From Clostridiales bacterium (GTDB taxonomy: Bacteria > Bacillota > Clostridia > Oscillospirales > Acutalibacteraceae): a DNA stretch of 5,635 bases. The translations under genes and the position numbers were made by a program. Every line of letters starts with the position of its first letter. Position 1 is the first letter of the stretch. Below the pieces are notes generated by a model that worked only from the letters and a program-made list of their open reading frames with translations, did not search any database and had not been told where the DNA came from. Location: positions 1 through 5,635 of the forward strand of contig DXVY01000123.1 in NCBI GenBank assembly GCA_019417145.1. Reading direction: 5' to 3'. Positions 1 to 5,089 of the stretch are shown here, one piece after another.

Positions 1-111
1 CTTTTGGGCCTATGGGCGGTACCCGTCCGCCGCCCGCCTATCTCCCCATAGGCCCCCGCCCGGGAGGCGGTTGGGCGTGCGGCGGACGGGTACCGCCCAT
101 AGGCCCAAAAG
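1..111. repeat. Long inverted repeat (33-bp perfect arms, 45-nt loop)
   Basis: Bases 1-33 are the exact reverse complement of bases 79-111, and after one mismatch most of 35-40 can also pair with 72-77, counting one wobble. The loop holds a further copy of an 11-mer: CCCATAGGCCC occurs at 45-55 and again in the right arm at 96-106, and its complement is in the left arm at 6-16. The left arm can therefore fold either with the loop or with the right arm. A small inner hairpin (CCGCC 56-60 with GGCGG 66-70) is also possible. Neither strand has a U-run directly after the stem inside the window, so it does not look like a simple intrinsic terminator. It has no coding content. It resembles a MITE- or REP-like palindromic element, but the left flank is outside the window, so the true edge and any target-site duplication cannot be seen. 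Confidence 0.85.
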
Positions 112-155
112 AAAACCCCCGTCCCGCCGGCCGCAAAAGGCCGACAGGGCGGGGA
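112..155 (-). terminator. Intrinsic terminator of the rhaBAD operon
   Basis: Reading the minus strand, a GC-rich hairpin starts about 14 nt after the rhaD stop codon. The outer stem pairs CCCCG/CGGGG and CCC/GGG with one G-U wobble between them, a small internal loop follows, and the inner stem is CGGCC/GGCCG (128-132 with 139-143) around a 6-nt loop. On the minus strand the stem is followed by TTTTCTTTT (115-107), which reaches into the arm of the neighbouring palindrome. A run of T at 156-160 follows the same stem on the plus strand, so it may also stop transcription in that direction. Confidence 0.85.
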
Positions 156-169
156 TTTTTCAAAGGTTT

Positions 170-988
170 TTAAAGGTGTAGGTATCCTGCCCGCGGGGTG
201 ACCCCAAAGGCGTCGGCCAGGTCCTTGAGCTGCTGATCGGTGATGGTCTGGCGCAGGGGCATGCCCTTAATTTTCATGTAGACCTCGGCGGCCTTCTCGG
301 CCGTTTCGATCAGTCCCAGGGCCTCGTCCAGATCGGCGCCCGCGCCGAAAATCCCGTGGTGAGCCCAAATGACCAGCCGAAATTCTTCCATCTTCCGGGC
401 GGTCGCCCGGCCGATCTCGTCCCCACCGCAGACCATCCAGGGCAGGACCCCCACCCCGTCCGGGAAGACCACCATGCATTCGGTGCACATCTGCCACAAT
501 ATACGGGTAAAATGCTGATCGGACAGCTCTTCCACAAAGGTCATAGCCAGCAGGTTGGTGGCGTGGGTATGCATGACCACCCGGTTGGCCGGATTGCTTT
601 GCAGCCGCGCCATATGGCTCATAAAATGGGCGGGCAGCTCGCTGGTAGGGGCGCCGCCGTCGGCGTATCCCCACAGCACTTCCACCCCGTGGCCGTCGGC
701 GGCCACCCGGATAAGCCCCAGATTGTTTTCCGGATCGTCGGGGATATTCATAAAATACTTGCCCGTGCCCGTGACCAGAAAAAGCTTTCCGGCCAGCAGC
801 GAGGCGTCAAAGTCCATGGGGATCAGCCGGCCGGGCCGGGACAGATCCAGATAGGGCTCCACCGCCTCCCGATCCAGCATCAGGCTGATGTTGCCGCCGT
901 TGCGTTCGTCCCAGCCCTTGTCGTACATAATGCCCGCCACCTTGCGCATCTGGCGCAGGAAGGGGGCCTCTAACATATGCAGCATCAT
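170..988 (-). CDS. rhaD: Rhamnulose-1-phosphate aldolase (RhaD)
   Basis: This class II (zinc-dependent) aldolase cleaves L-rhamnulose-1-phosphate to dihydroxyacetone phosphate and L-lactaldehyde, the last step of the cytoplasmic rhamnose pathway. With the start chosen here it is 272 residues; Escherichia coli RhaD is 274. The fold markers are present: GGNIS near residue 31, the TGTGKYF phosphate-site region near 73, and TSELPAHF with the expected catalytic Glu at 117. The zinc ligands are His140 and His142 in MHTHATN and His211 in WAHHGIFG, closely matching the E. coli positions (141, 143, 212). It is the third gene of the operon, 26-32 bp after rhaA depending on the start, and ends in TAA just before the operon terminator. 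An in-frame ATG lies at 994, but AAGGAG (1000-995) touches that codon with no spacer. The ATG at 988 has a 6-nt spacer and is preferred; the next one at 985 (9 nt) is also possible. The function is secure; the exact start is not. Confidence 0.96.
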   Translation of the reverse strand: MMLHMLEAPFLRQMRKVAGIMYDKGWDERNGGNISLMLDREAVEPYLDLSRPGRLIPMDFDASLLAGKLFLVTGTGKYFMNIPDDPENNLGLIRVAADGHGVEVLWGYADGGAPTSELPAHFMSHMARLQSNPANRVVMHTHATNLLAMTFVEELSDQHFTRILWQMCTECMVVFPDGVGVLPWMVCGGDEIGRATARKMEEFRLVIWAHHGIFGAGADLDEALGLIETAEKAAEVYMKIKGMPLRQTITDQQLKDLADAFGVTPRAGYLHL

Positions 989-994
989 TCGCAT

Positions 995-1000
995 CTCCTT
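995..1000 (-). promoter_or_regulatory. rhaD ribosome binding site that decides the start
   Basis: The minus strand reads AAGGAG directly followed by ATG CGA ATG ATG. The first ATG has zero spacing, the second (986-988) six bases and the third (983-985) nine. Known spacing preferences favour the second or third ATG as the real start. Confidence 0.7.
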
Positions 1001-1020
1001 ATTTATCGCCGTAATCGCTC

Positions 1021-2277
1021 TTACCGGCCCGACAGGACCGTATCTTCATACCGCCGGACCTCCCGCAGCCAATCCTCCCGGACGGGCACGCCCTGGGTCA
1101 GGCAGAAATAGTCCCAGACGGCGCCATAGGGGTAGGACCCATAGCTCTCGGTCAGGGCCAGCCGGTCGGTGTAGTTGCCGGCAAGCTCCAGCTCGGTCAG
1201 CCGGTGGGTGGGCTCCAGCATGGCCCGCAGCAGGGCCTTACGGGTATTTCTGGCCCCGATGACCCAGGCCGCGATGCGGTTGATGCTGGCGTCAAAGAAG
1301 TCCAGCCCGATATGGGTGCGTTCCAGCAGTCCCGGCCGGACCAGGGCCTGCATAATATGCAGCAGCTCGTCGTCCATGATGACCACATGGTCGCTGTCCC
1401 ACCGCACCGGGCGGCTGACATGGAGCAGCAGCTGCCCCGTATACAGCAGCACCGACGAAATCTTGTCGGATATGTACTCGGTGGGATGGAAATGCCCCGC
1501 GTCCAGGCAGCAGAGCTTGCCCCGGCTCACGGCGTAGCCCAGACAGAATTCGTTGGAGCCGGTGGTATAGCTCTCGGCGCCGATGCCGAAGACCTTGCTC
1601 TCCACCGCGTCCAGATTGTACCGTTCGTCGATTTTCTCGGCAAAGACCTGATCCAACGCCTCCATCATGCGGCGACGGGGACCCAAGCGGTCCACGGGGG
1701 TATCCTTGAACCCGTCCGGAAACCAGTGGTTGGTGACGCAGGTCTGCCCCAGCGCCCGGCCGAAGCTCTCCCCGATACGGCGGCTGGCGGCGCAGTGCCG
1801 AATCCAGAATTCCCGCACACGGGCGTCCGGGCTGGAGATGGTGAAGCCGGTGTCGGCCATGGGATGGGAAAAGCAGGTGGGGTTGAAATCCAGTCCCACG
1901 CCCTGGTCCCTGGCCCAATCCACCCAGCCGGCGAAATGCCGGGGCTCCAGCTGGTCCAGGTCCACCTTTTGGTCGGTGTCGGCGTAGATAGCGTGCAGGC
2001 TCAGCTTGTGCCGCCCCGGCAGCAGGGACAGCACCTCTTCCACGTCCGCCCGCAGCTCCTCGATATTCCGGGCCGCGCCGGGATAGTTGCCGGTGACCTG
2101 GATGCCCCCGGACAGGGTCTGGTCCCTGAACAGGAAGCCCTTGATATCGTCCCCCTGCCAGCATTGCAGGGAGATGGGCGTCTCCTTCAGCTTTTCCAAG
2201 ACCGCGTCGGTGTCCACGCCAATGGCCGCGTATTGCTCGCGCGCCAGTTCATAGGCCTTTTCAATCGCCTGTGCCAT
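1021..2277 (-). CDS. rhaA: L-rhamnose isomerase (RhaA)
   Basis: This enzyme interconverts L-rhamnose and L-rhamnulose in the cytoplasm, the first step of the pathway, and is a divalent-metal (Mn) dependent TIM-barrel isomerase. It has 418 residues against 419 in Escherichia coli RhaA. The metal ligands fall at the E. coli numbers: His262 in LDAGHFHPTE, and Asp294 and Asp296 in VRWDSDHVV. Other strongly family-like stretches are LQCWQGDD (37-44), GNYPGAARN (63-71), GLDFNPTCFSHP (128-139) and TNHWFPDGFKD (182-192). The ATG start is preceded by AGGAGG with an 8-nt spacer (AAAAACGC). It begins 33 bp after the rhaB stop and is followed 26-32 bp later by rhaD, so the three genes are almost certainly co-transcribed. 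No truncation, frameshift or odd residue is seen. Confidence 0.98.
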   Translation of the reverse strand: MAQAIEKAYELAREQYAAIGVDTDAVLEKLKETPISLQCWQGDDIKGFLFRDQTLSGGIQVTGNYPGAARNIEELRADVEEVLSLLPGRHKLSLHAIYADTDQKVDLDQLEPRHFAGWVDWARDQGVGLDFNPTCFSHPMADTGFTISSPDARVREFWIRHCAASRRIGESFGRALGQTCVTNHWFPDGFKDTPVDRLGPRRRMMEALDQVFAEKIDERYNLDAVESKVFGIGAESYTTGSNEFCLGYAVSRGKLCCLDAGHFHPTEYISDKISSVLLYTGQLLLHVSRPVRWDSDHVVIMDDELLHIMQALVRPGLLERTHIGLDFFDASINRIAAWVIGARNTRKALLRAMLEPTHRLTELELAGNYTDRLALTESYGSYPYGAVWDYFCLTQGVPVREDWLREVRRYEDTVLSGR

Positions 2278-2310
2278 GCGTTTTTCCTCCTATATCTTCA
2301 TGATGGATGG

Positions 2311-3786
2311 CTATTGTTTTACCAACTTCAAAAACCGGTCGTATGCGTCCGCCCACGCATCCGTGTCCCGGGGCTCATACCGGGTGATCTGTGCGCCGGC
2401 GGCCACAGCCCGTCGCGCATCTCTCCAGTCGGCCAGCTCGCCCAAGGCCATAAGCTGCGCCGCCGCGTTGCCGCTGGCCGTAGCCTCCGCCGGACCGGCC
2501 TCCACCGGCGTTCCGCAGGCCGACGCCGTCATCTTGCACAGCAGCCGGTCCTTGATGCCCCCGCCGATCACGTACAGCGTCCCGTAGGTCCCCCCCGTGA
2601 GCCGCCGAAGCTGTTCCAGGTTGAACCGATAGGTAAGGGCCAGACTTTGGTAGATGCAGCGGAGGACCTCCCCCCTGCCCTGGGGCACAGGCTGTCCGGT
2701 CTCCCGGCAGTAGTCCCTCACCCTGGCCGGCAGGTCGCCCGGCAGCTCGAACCGGGGATGGTCGGGGTCTATAAAACTCACAAAGGGCGCGGCCGCCTCG
2801 GTTTCGGCGTCCAGCAGGGTGTAGGACACGTCCTGCCCCTGCCGCTCCCAATGCGCCCGGCACTGCTGGGCCAGCCACAGGCCCATAATGTTCTTCAAAT
2901 ACCGTACGGTCCCCCCGCACCCGGCCTCGTTGGTAAAGTTGGCGGCGGCCGATTCCCGGGTCAGCAGGGGCGCCGACAGCTCGGCGCCAAACAGGGACCA
3001 GGTCCCGCTGGACAGAAAGGCCGGTCCCTCCTCCCCTGTAGGAAGTGCGGCCACGGCCGAGGCCGTGTCGTGACTGCCCACGGCCAGCACCGGCACAGGC
3101 GGGCAGCCCGTTTCCTCGCAGACCTCCGGCAGCAGGGTCCCATAGGTCTCCCCCGGCCGGATCAGAGGCGGAAAGATCGCGTCCGGCAGTCCCAGACGGC
3201 GGATAATCTCCCAGTCCCAATCCCCCGTTTCACAGTTGAGCAGGTTGGTGGTGGACACATTGGTATATTCCGCCCGTTTGGCGCCGGTGAGCAGATAGGC
3301 CAGCAGATCGGGCATAAGCAATAGGGTGCGGGCCAGCTCCAGCGTCTGCGGCTCTTCCGCCTGCAGGGCGGCCAATTGGTAGATGGTATTGATCCGCAGG
3401 CACTGGATGCCCGTGCGTGCATAAAGTTCCTCTTTGGAAACGGCGGCAAAAACCCGATCCATGATTCCCTCGGTCCGCCGGTCCCGGTAGTGCACGGGAT
3501 TTTGCAGCAGCCGGCCCCGCTGGTCCAATAGGCCGAAATCCACCCCCCAGGTATCGATGCCCACAGCCGAAAAGCCCCCGGCCGCCTGGGCCTTCACCAT
3601 GCCCTGCTTGAGCTCGTGGAACAGCCGCAGCACGTCCCAATAGAGACGGCCGGCCGCCGCCACCGGCTGGTTTACAAAGCGATGAACCTCCTGGAGCCGC
3701 AGGCCGCCCTCCTCCAGCCAGGCCAGCATGGCCCGGCCGCCCGAGGCGCCGAAGTCAAAGGCCAATACTCGTTTTGATGCTTGCAA
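2311..3786 (-). CDS. rhaB: Rhamnulokinase (RhaB), TTG start
   Basis: This FGGY-family sugar kinase phosphorylates L-rhamnulose at O1 using ATP, giving L-rhamnulose-1-phosphate for RhaD. It has 491 residues; E. coli RhaB has 489. The N-terminal phosphate loop is LAFDFGASGGRAML (8-21), GIDTWGVDFGLLD is at 76-88, the likely catalytic base is Asp240 in GSHDTASA (237-244), SSGTWSL (259-265) follows, and the C-terminal ATPase-domain motifs are VIGGGIKD (406-413) and EATASGNAA (434-442). The usual GGG-x-QN is GGGIKD here, a variant I believe occurs in other Firmicutes rhamnulokinases, so it is probably not a defect. The start is TTG: the frame has a TGA (3810-3808) eight codons upstream and no ATG or GTG between it and the kinase motif. 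AGGAGG (3803-3798) lies 11 nt before the TTG. It is the first gene of the operon and follows a long structured leader. Confidence 0.97.
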   Translation of the reverse strand: MQASKRVLAFDFGASGGRAMLAWLEEGGLRLQEVHRFVNQPVAAAGRLYWDVLRLFHELKQGMVKAQAAGGFSAVGIDTWGVDFGLLDQRGRLLQNPVHYRDRRTEGIMDRVFAAVSKEELYARTGIQCLRINTIYQLAALQAEEPQTLELARTLLLMPDLLAYLLTGAKRAEYTNVSTTNLLNCETGDWDWEIIRRLGLPDAIFPPLIRPGETYGTLLPEVCEETGCPPVPVLAVGSHDTASAVAALPTGEEGPAFLSSGTWSLFGAELSAPLLTRESAAANFTNEAGCGGTVRYLKNIMGLWLAQQCRAHWERQGQDVSYTLLDAETEAAAPFVSFIDPDHPRFELPGDLPARVRDYCRETGQPVPQGRGEVLRCIYQSLALTYRFNLEQLRRLTGGTYGTLYVIGGGIKDRLLCKMTASACGTPVEAGPAEATASGNAAAQLMALGELADWRDARRAVAAGAQITRYEPRDTDAWADAYDRFLKLVKQ

Positions 3787-3797
3787 GCGGGGAGCCC

Positions 3798-3803
3798 CCT
3801 CCT
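3798..3803 (-). promoter_or_regulatory. rhaB ribosome binding site
   Basis: The minus strand has AGAGGAGGGGG followed by CTCCCCGC and the TTG start. AGGAGG is 11 nt from the TTG, slightly longer than ideal. The GGAG/GGGG part can pair with the CTCC just after it, so the site may be partly masked in the mRNA. Together with the weak TTG codon this suggests restrained or controlled initiation; that is inference. Confidence 0.7.
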
Positions 3804-3810
3804 CTTTTCA

Positions 3811-3835
3811 GCCGCCGGCGGTTGCGCCGGCCGGC
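3811..3835 (-). promoter_or_regulatory. GC-rich hairpin just before the rhaB ribosome binding site
   Basis: In the rhaB leader, 3826-3835 can pair with 3811-3819, giving nine GC pairs with a one-base bulge and a 6-nt loop. It ends seven bases before the AGGAGG. There is no U-run after it, so it is not an intrinsic terminator. It may insulate or modulate translation, or act as a base for an RNA-level switch. The structure is read from the sequence; the function is inference. Confidence 0.5.
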
Positions 3836-3850
3836 CGGATTTGTTATACT
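3822..3850 (+). promoter_or_regulatory. Candidate plus-strand promoter (extended -10), possibly for the DeoR regulator
   Basis: TGTTATACT at 3842-3850 has the TG extension and five of six consensus bases in TATACT (3845-3850). With a 17-bp spacer the -35 is TTGCGC (3822-3827), only the TTG matching. It points toward the regulator gene but starts inside the rhaB leader region and faces the rha promoter. If used, the regulator mRNA would have a leader of about 200 nt. I found no better plus-strand promoter closer to 4059. Confidence 0.4.
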
Positions 3851-3870
3851 ATACGTGCAAGGGACAAGCA

Positions 3871-3880
3871 AAAACGCGCA
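3871..3880. repeat. Direct repeat copy 1 (AAAACGCGCA)
   Basis: The same 10-mer occurs at 4015-4024, 144 bp away, and no other copy was noticed in the intergenic region. This copy lies in the rhaB leader, downstream of the predicted rha start site. It could be a paired operator half, or be chance; see the second copy. Confidence 0.35.
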
Positions 3881-3886
3881 GTCCCC

Positions 3887-3926
3887 GGTCCGCCCCGCTC
3901 TCCGGCATGGTCGCGCGGGGCGCACC
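3887..3926 (-). promoter_or_regulatory. Stable hairpin at the predicted 5' end of the rhaBAD mRNA
   Basis: CGCCCCGC (3891-3898) is the exact complement of GCGGGGCG (3915-3922), and GGT (3887-3889) pairs with ACC (3924-3926) across a single C-C mismatch. The loop is 16 nt. The predicted transcription start of the rha operon is near 3928-3930, so this hairpin would sit within a few bases of the mRNA 5' end. Such structures can protect mRNA from 5'-dependent decay; at DNA level the same palindrome could be a protein-binding site. The function is inferred. Confidence 0.55.
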
Positions 3927-3934
3927 GCATGGAC

Positions 3935-3963
3935 AGTATAGCATACCCCCCAACGTCCGTCTA
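3935..3963 (-). promoter_or_regulatory. rhaBAD promoter (extended -10)
   Basis: On the minus strand the -35 is TAGACG (3963-3958, four of six matches), the spacer is 17 bp, and the -10 is TATACT (3940-3935, five of six) preceded by TG-N (extended -10). Transcription would start near 3928-3930, giving a leader of roughly 140 nt before rhaB. It is the best sigma-A-like promoter in the intergenic region. Confidence 0.7.
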
Positions 3964-3978
3964 GGTCTTGCCGGAAGA

Positions 3979-3997
3979 TTGAAAATCACGCATTCAA
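3979..3997. promoter_or_regulatory. Candidate operator TTGAA-N9-TTCAA
   Basis: A perfect 5-bp inverted repeat with centre-to-centre spacing of 14 bp lies just upstream of the rha -35 and between the rha promoter and the regulator gene. Inverted repeats of this size in a divergent region are typical of binding sites for a local regulator. Relative to the predicted rha start it is centred near -60, which would fit an upstream (activator or looping) site better than simple occlusion. The arms are short, so chance is a real alternative. Confidence 0.35.
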
Positions 3998-4014
3998 CTA
4001 CCCCTTTACGCTCG

Positions 4015-4024
4015 AAAACGCGCA
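4015..4024. repeat. Direct repeat copy 2 (AAAACGCGCA)
   Basis: This is the second copy of the 10-mer at 3871-3880; including flanking bases, 11 of 12 positions match. It lies 20 bp before the regulator's ribosome binding site. The stretch around it (4012-4026) loosely resembles a CcpA cre site but misses at least three consensus positions, so it is not called as cre. Confidence 0.35.
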
Positions 4025-4058
4025 AATGTAAGCACAATTCCCGAAAGGAGAATATCCC

Positions 4059-4832
4059 ATGCTGATTCTGGAACGGCAAAACAGGATACTGGAGATGGTC
4101 AACCGCAAGAAGGCGGTGACGGTGGGAGAGCTGAGCCGGCAGCTCTATTCCAGCCCGGCCACCATCCGCCGGGACCTGTGCGCCATGGAGAAGGCGGGGC
4201 TTCTCAAGCGTTCTCACGGCGGCGCCGTAACCCTGGAAAGCTCCAATGTGGAATCGGCCCTGACCATCCGGGAGAAGGAGCACATTCGGGAAAAACGGCA
4301 GATCGCCGAGCTGGCGGTGGACTTTATCCGCTCCTCCTCCTCCCTCTTTCTGGATTCCAGCAGCACGGCCGGGGCCGTGATACCCCTGCTGGACCGGTTC
4401 CATACCCTCACCGTCATCACCACCGGGCTGAAAAACGCCCTGTTGCTCTCCGAGAAGACCGACGCCCGCATCTACCTGCCCTGCGGGGTGGTGGCCACCA
4501 ATTCCAACTCCATCATCGGAGCGGACACCCTGGAATACCTGGCCGGCATCCGCACCGACGTGGCCTTCATCTCCTGCTCCGGCCTGGACGCCGCCGAGGG
4601 GGTCACCGAGGCATCGGTGGAGCAGGCCCAGCTCAAGCGCCGCATGCTGGCCCGGGCCAAGGCGCGGGTCCTGCTGTGCGACGCCAGCAAGTTCGACGGG
4701 GTCTTTTTCGGCCGCACCTGCGGCTTCGATATGCTGGACGCCGTGATCACCGACCAAATGCCCTCCCCTACCCTGACCGAGGCCATCCGGGCCGCCGGCT
4801 GCGAGCTGCTCTGTCCGCAGGGGGTCGGGTGA
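4059..4832 (+). CDS. DeoR/GlpR-family transcriptional regulator, probable rhamnose regulator
   Basis: This is a 257-residue cytoplasmic DNA-binding regulator of normal length for the family. Residues 1-57 form the DeoR winged helix-turn-helix: RQNRILEMV (6-14), VGELSRQLYSSPATIRRDL (22-40) with the recognition helix, and the signature SHGGAV (52-57). The C-terminal sugar-phosphate sensor domain (about 75-232) shows FLDSSSTA (97-104), TTGLKNALLL (121-130), NSIIGADTLEYL (150-161), GLDAAEGVTEA (175-185) and LLCDASKFDGVFFG (205-218). The ATG is preceded by AAAGGAG (4044-4050) with an 8-nt spacer. It is divergent from rhaBAD, which suggests it controls that operon and perhaps itself, with a phosphorylated rhamnose intermediate as effector. 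Bacillus subtilis RhaR (YulB) is a known DeoR-type rhamnose repressor. The family is certain; the rhamnose role is inferred from position. Confidence 0.93.
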   Translation: MLILERQNRILEMVNRKKAVTVGELSRQLYSSPATIRRDLCAMEKAGLLKRSHGGAVTLESSNVESALTIREKEHIREKRQIAELAVDFIRSSSSLFLDSSSTAGAVIPLLDRFHTLTVITTGLKNALLLSEKTDARIYLPCGVVATNSNSIIGADTLEYLAGIRTDVAFISCSGLDAAEGVTEASVEQAQLKRRMLARAKARVLLCDASKFDGVFFGRTCGFDMLDAVITDQMPSPTLTEAIRAAGCELLCPQGVG

Positions 4833-4857
4833 CCTGCTTTTGCAGGCCAAATCTCTC

Positions 4858-4900
4858 AAAAAAAGCAGACGCCCTTGCTTGCGGGTGTCTGCTTTTCTCT
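4858..4900. terminator. Bidirectional intrinsic terminator between the regulator and the dockerin gene
   Basis: AAAAGCAGACGCCC (4861-4874) pairs with GGGTGTCTGCTTTT (4883-4896), 14 pairs with one G-U, around an 8-nt loop. On the plus strand it is 28 nt after the regulator stop and ends in TTTTCTCTT. On the minus strand it is followed by seven T (4864-4858), so it is at least as strong for transcripts arriving from the dockerin gene. A small hairpin (CCTGC/GCAGG, 4833-4846) sits right after the regulator stop. Confidence 0.88.
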
Positions 4901-4996
4901 TCCCGGTTGCAGATTTTCATCTGTACGCGTCCTCTGCTTTATAGCCCCTTCTGCATACGCGGCTTCCGTCTATCCATCTACACCTTCTACACACAG

Positions 4997-5034
4997 CGCC
5001 GCCCCGGTCGACTTTGGACCAGGGCGGCGTTTTT
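4997..5034 (+). terminator. Second intrinsic terminator, plus strand
   Basis: CGCCGCCC (4997-5004) pairs with GGGCGGCG (5022-5029); after a one-by-one mismatch GGTC (5006-5009) pairs with GACC (5017-5020) around a 7-nt loop; TTTTT (5030-5034) follows. It is a textbook plus-strand terminator, although no plus-strand gene is visible between 4833 and 4996. A further short hairpin GAGCCT/AGGCTC (5035-5049) follows. On the minus strand the large stem lacks a U-run. Confidence 0.75.
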
Positions 5035-5089
5035 GAGCCTTTTAGGCTCGTGCCTTTTTATTTTCCCCGGTCCTATACCGGGACGCCGG

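Noticed and set aside
1..169. CRISPR array or tRNA in the left flank
   Set aside because: There is only one palindrome and no regular repeat-spacer pattern; no cloverleaf or T-loop motif is seen.
356..973. 205-codon plus-strand open frame opposite rhaD
   Set aside because: RhaD on the other strand has all metal and catalytic residues; the plus-strand product shows no domain.
1204..3324. 706-codon plus-strand open frame antisense to rhaA and rhaB
   Set aside because: It lies opposite two genes with intact catalytic motifs; its composition is rich in Gly, Pro, Arg and Gln without recognisable domains, typical of a shadow frame in high-GC DNA.
3979..4010. Promoter for the regulator using TTGAAA (3979-3984) as -35
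   Set aside because: With 16-19 bp spacing there is no acceptable -10 (CCCTTT/CTTTAC), so it is not called.
4012..4026. Possible CcpA cre site
   Set aside because: At least three positions differ from the WTGNAANCGNWNNCW consensus, so it is not supportable as cre.
3849..4859. 336-codon minus-strand open frame opposite the regulator gene
   Set aside because: It is antisense to a clear DeoR-family gene, low in complexity (Gly, Ala, Gln), and runs through the intergenic promoter region; a GC-driven shadow.
5066..5082. CCCGG-N7-CCGGG hairpin as terminator of the dockerin gene
   Set aside because: On the minus strand it is followed by an A-rich stretch, not a U-run, and the stem is only 5 bp; the hairpin at 4861-4896 with seven T is the better minus-strand terminator.
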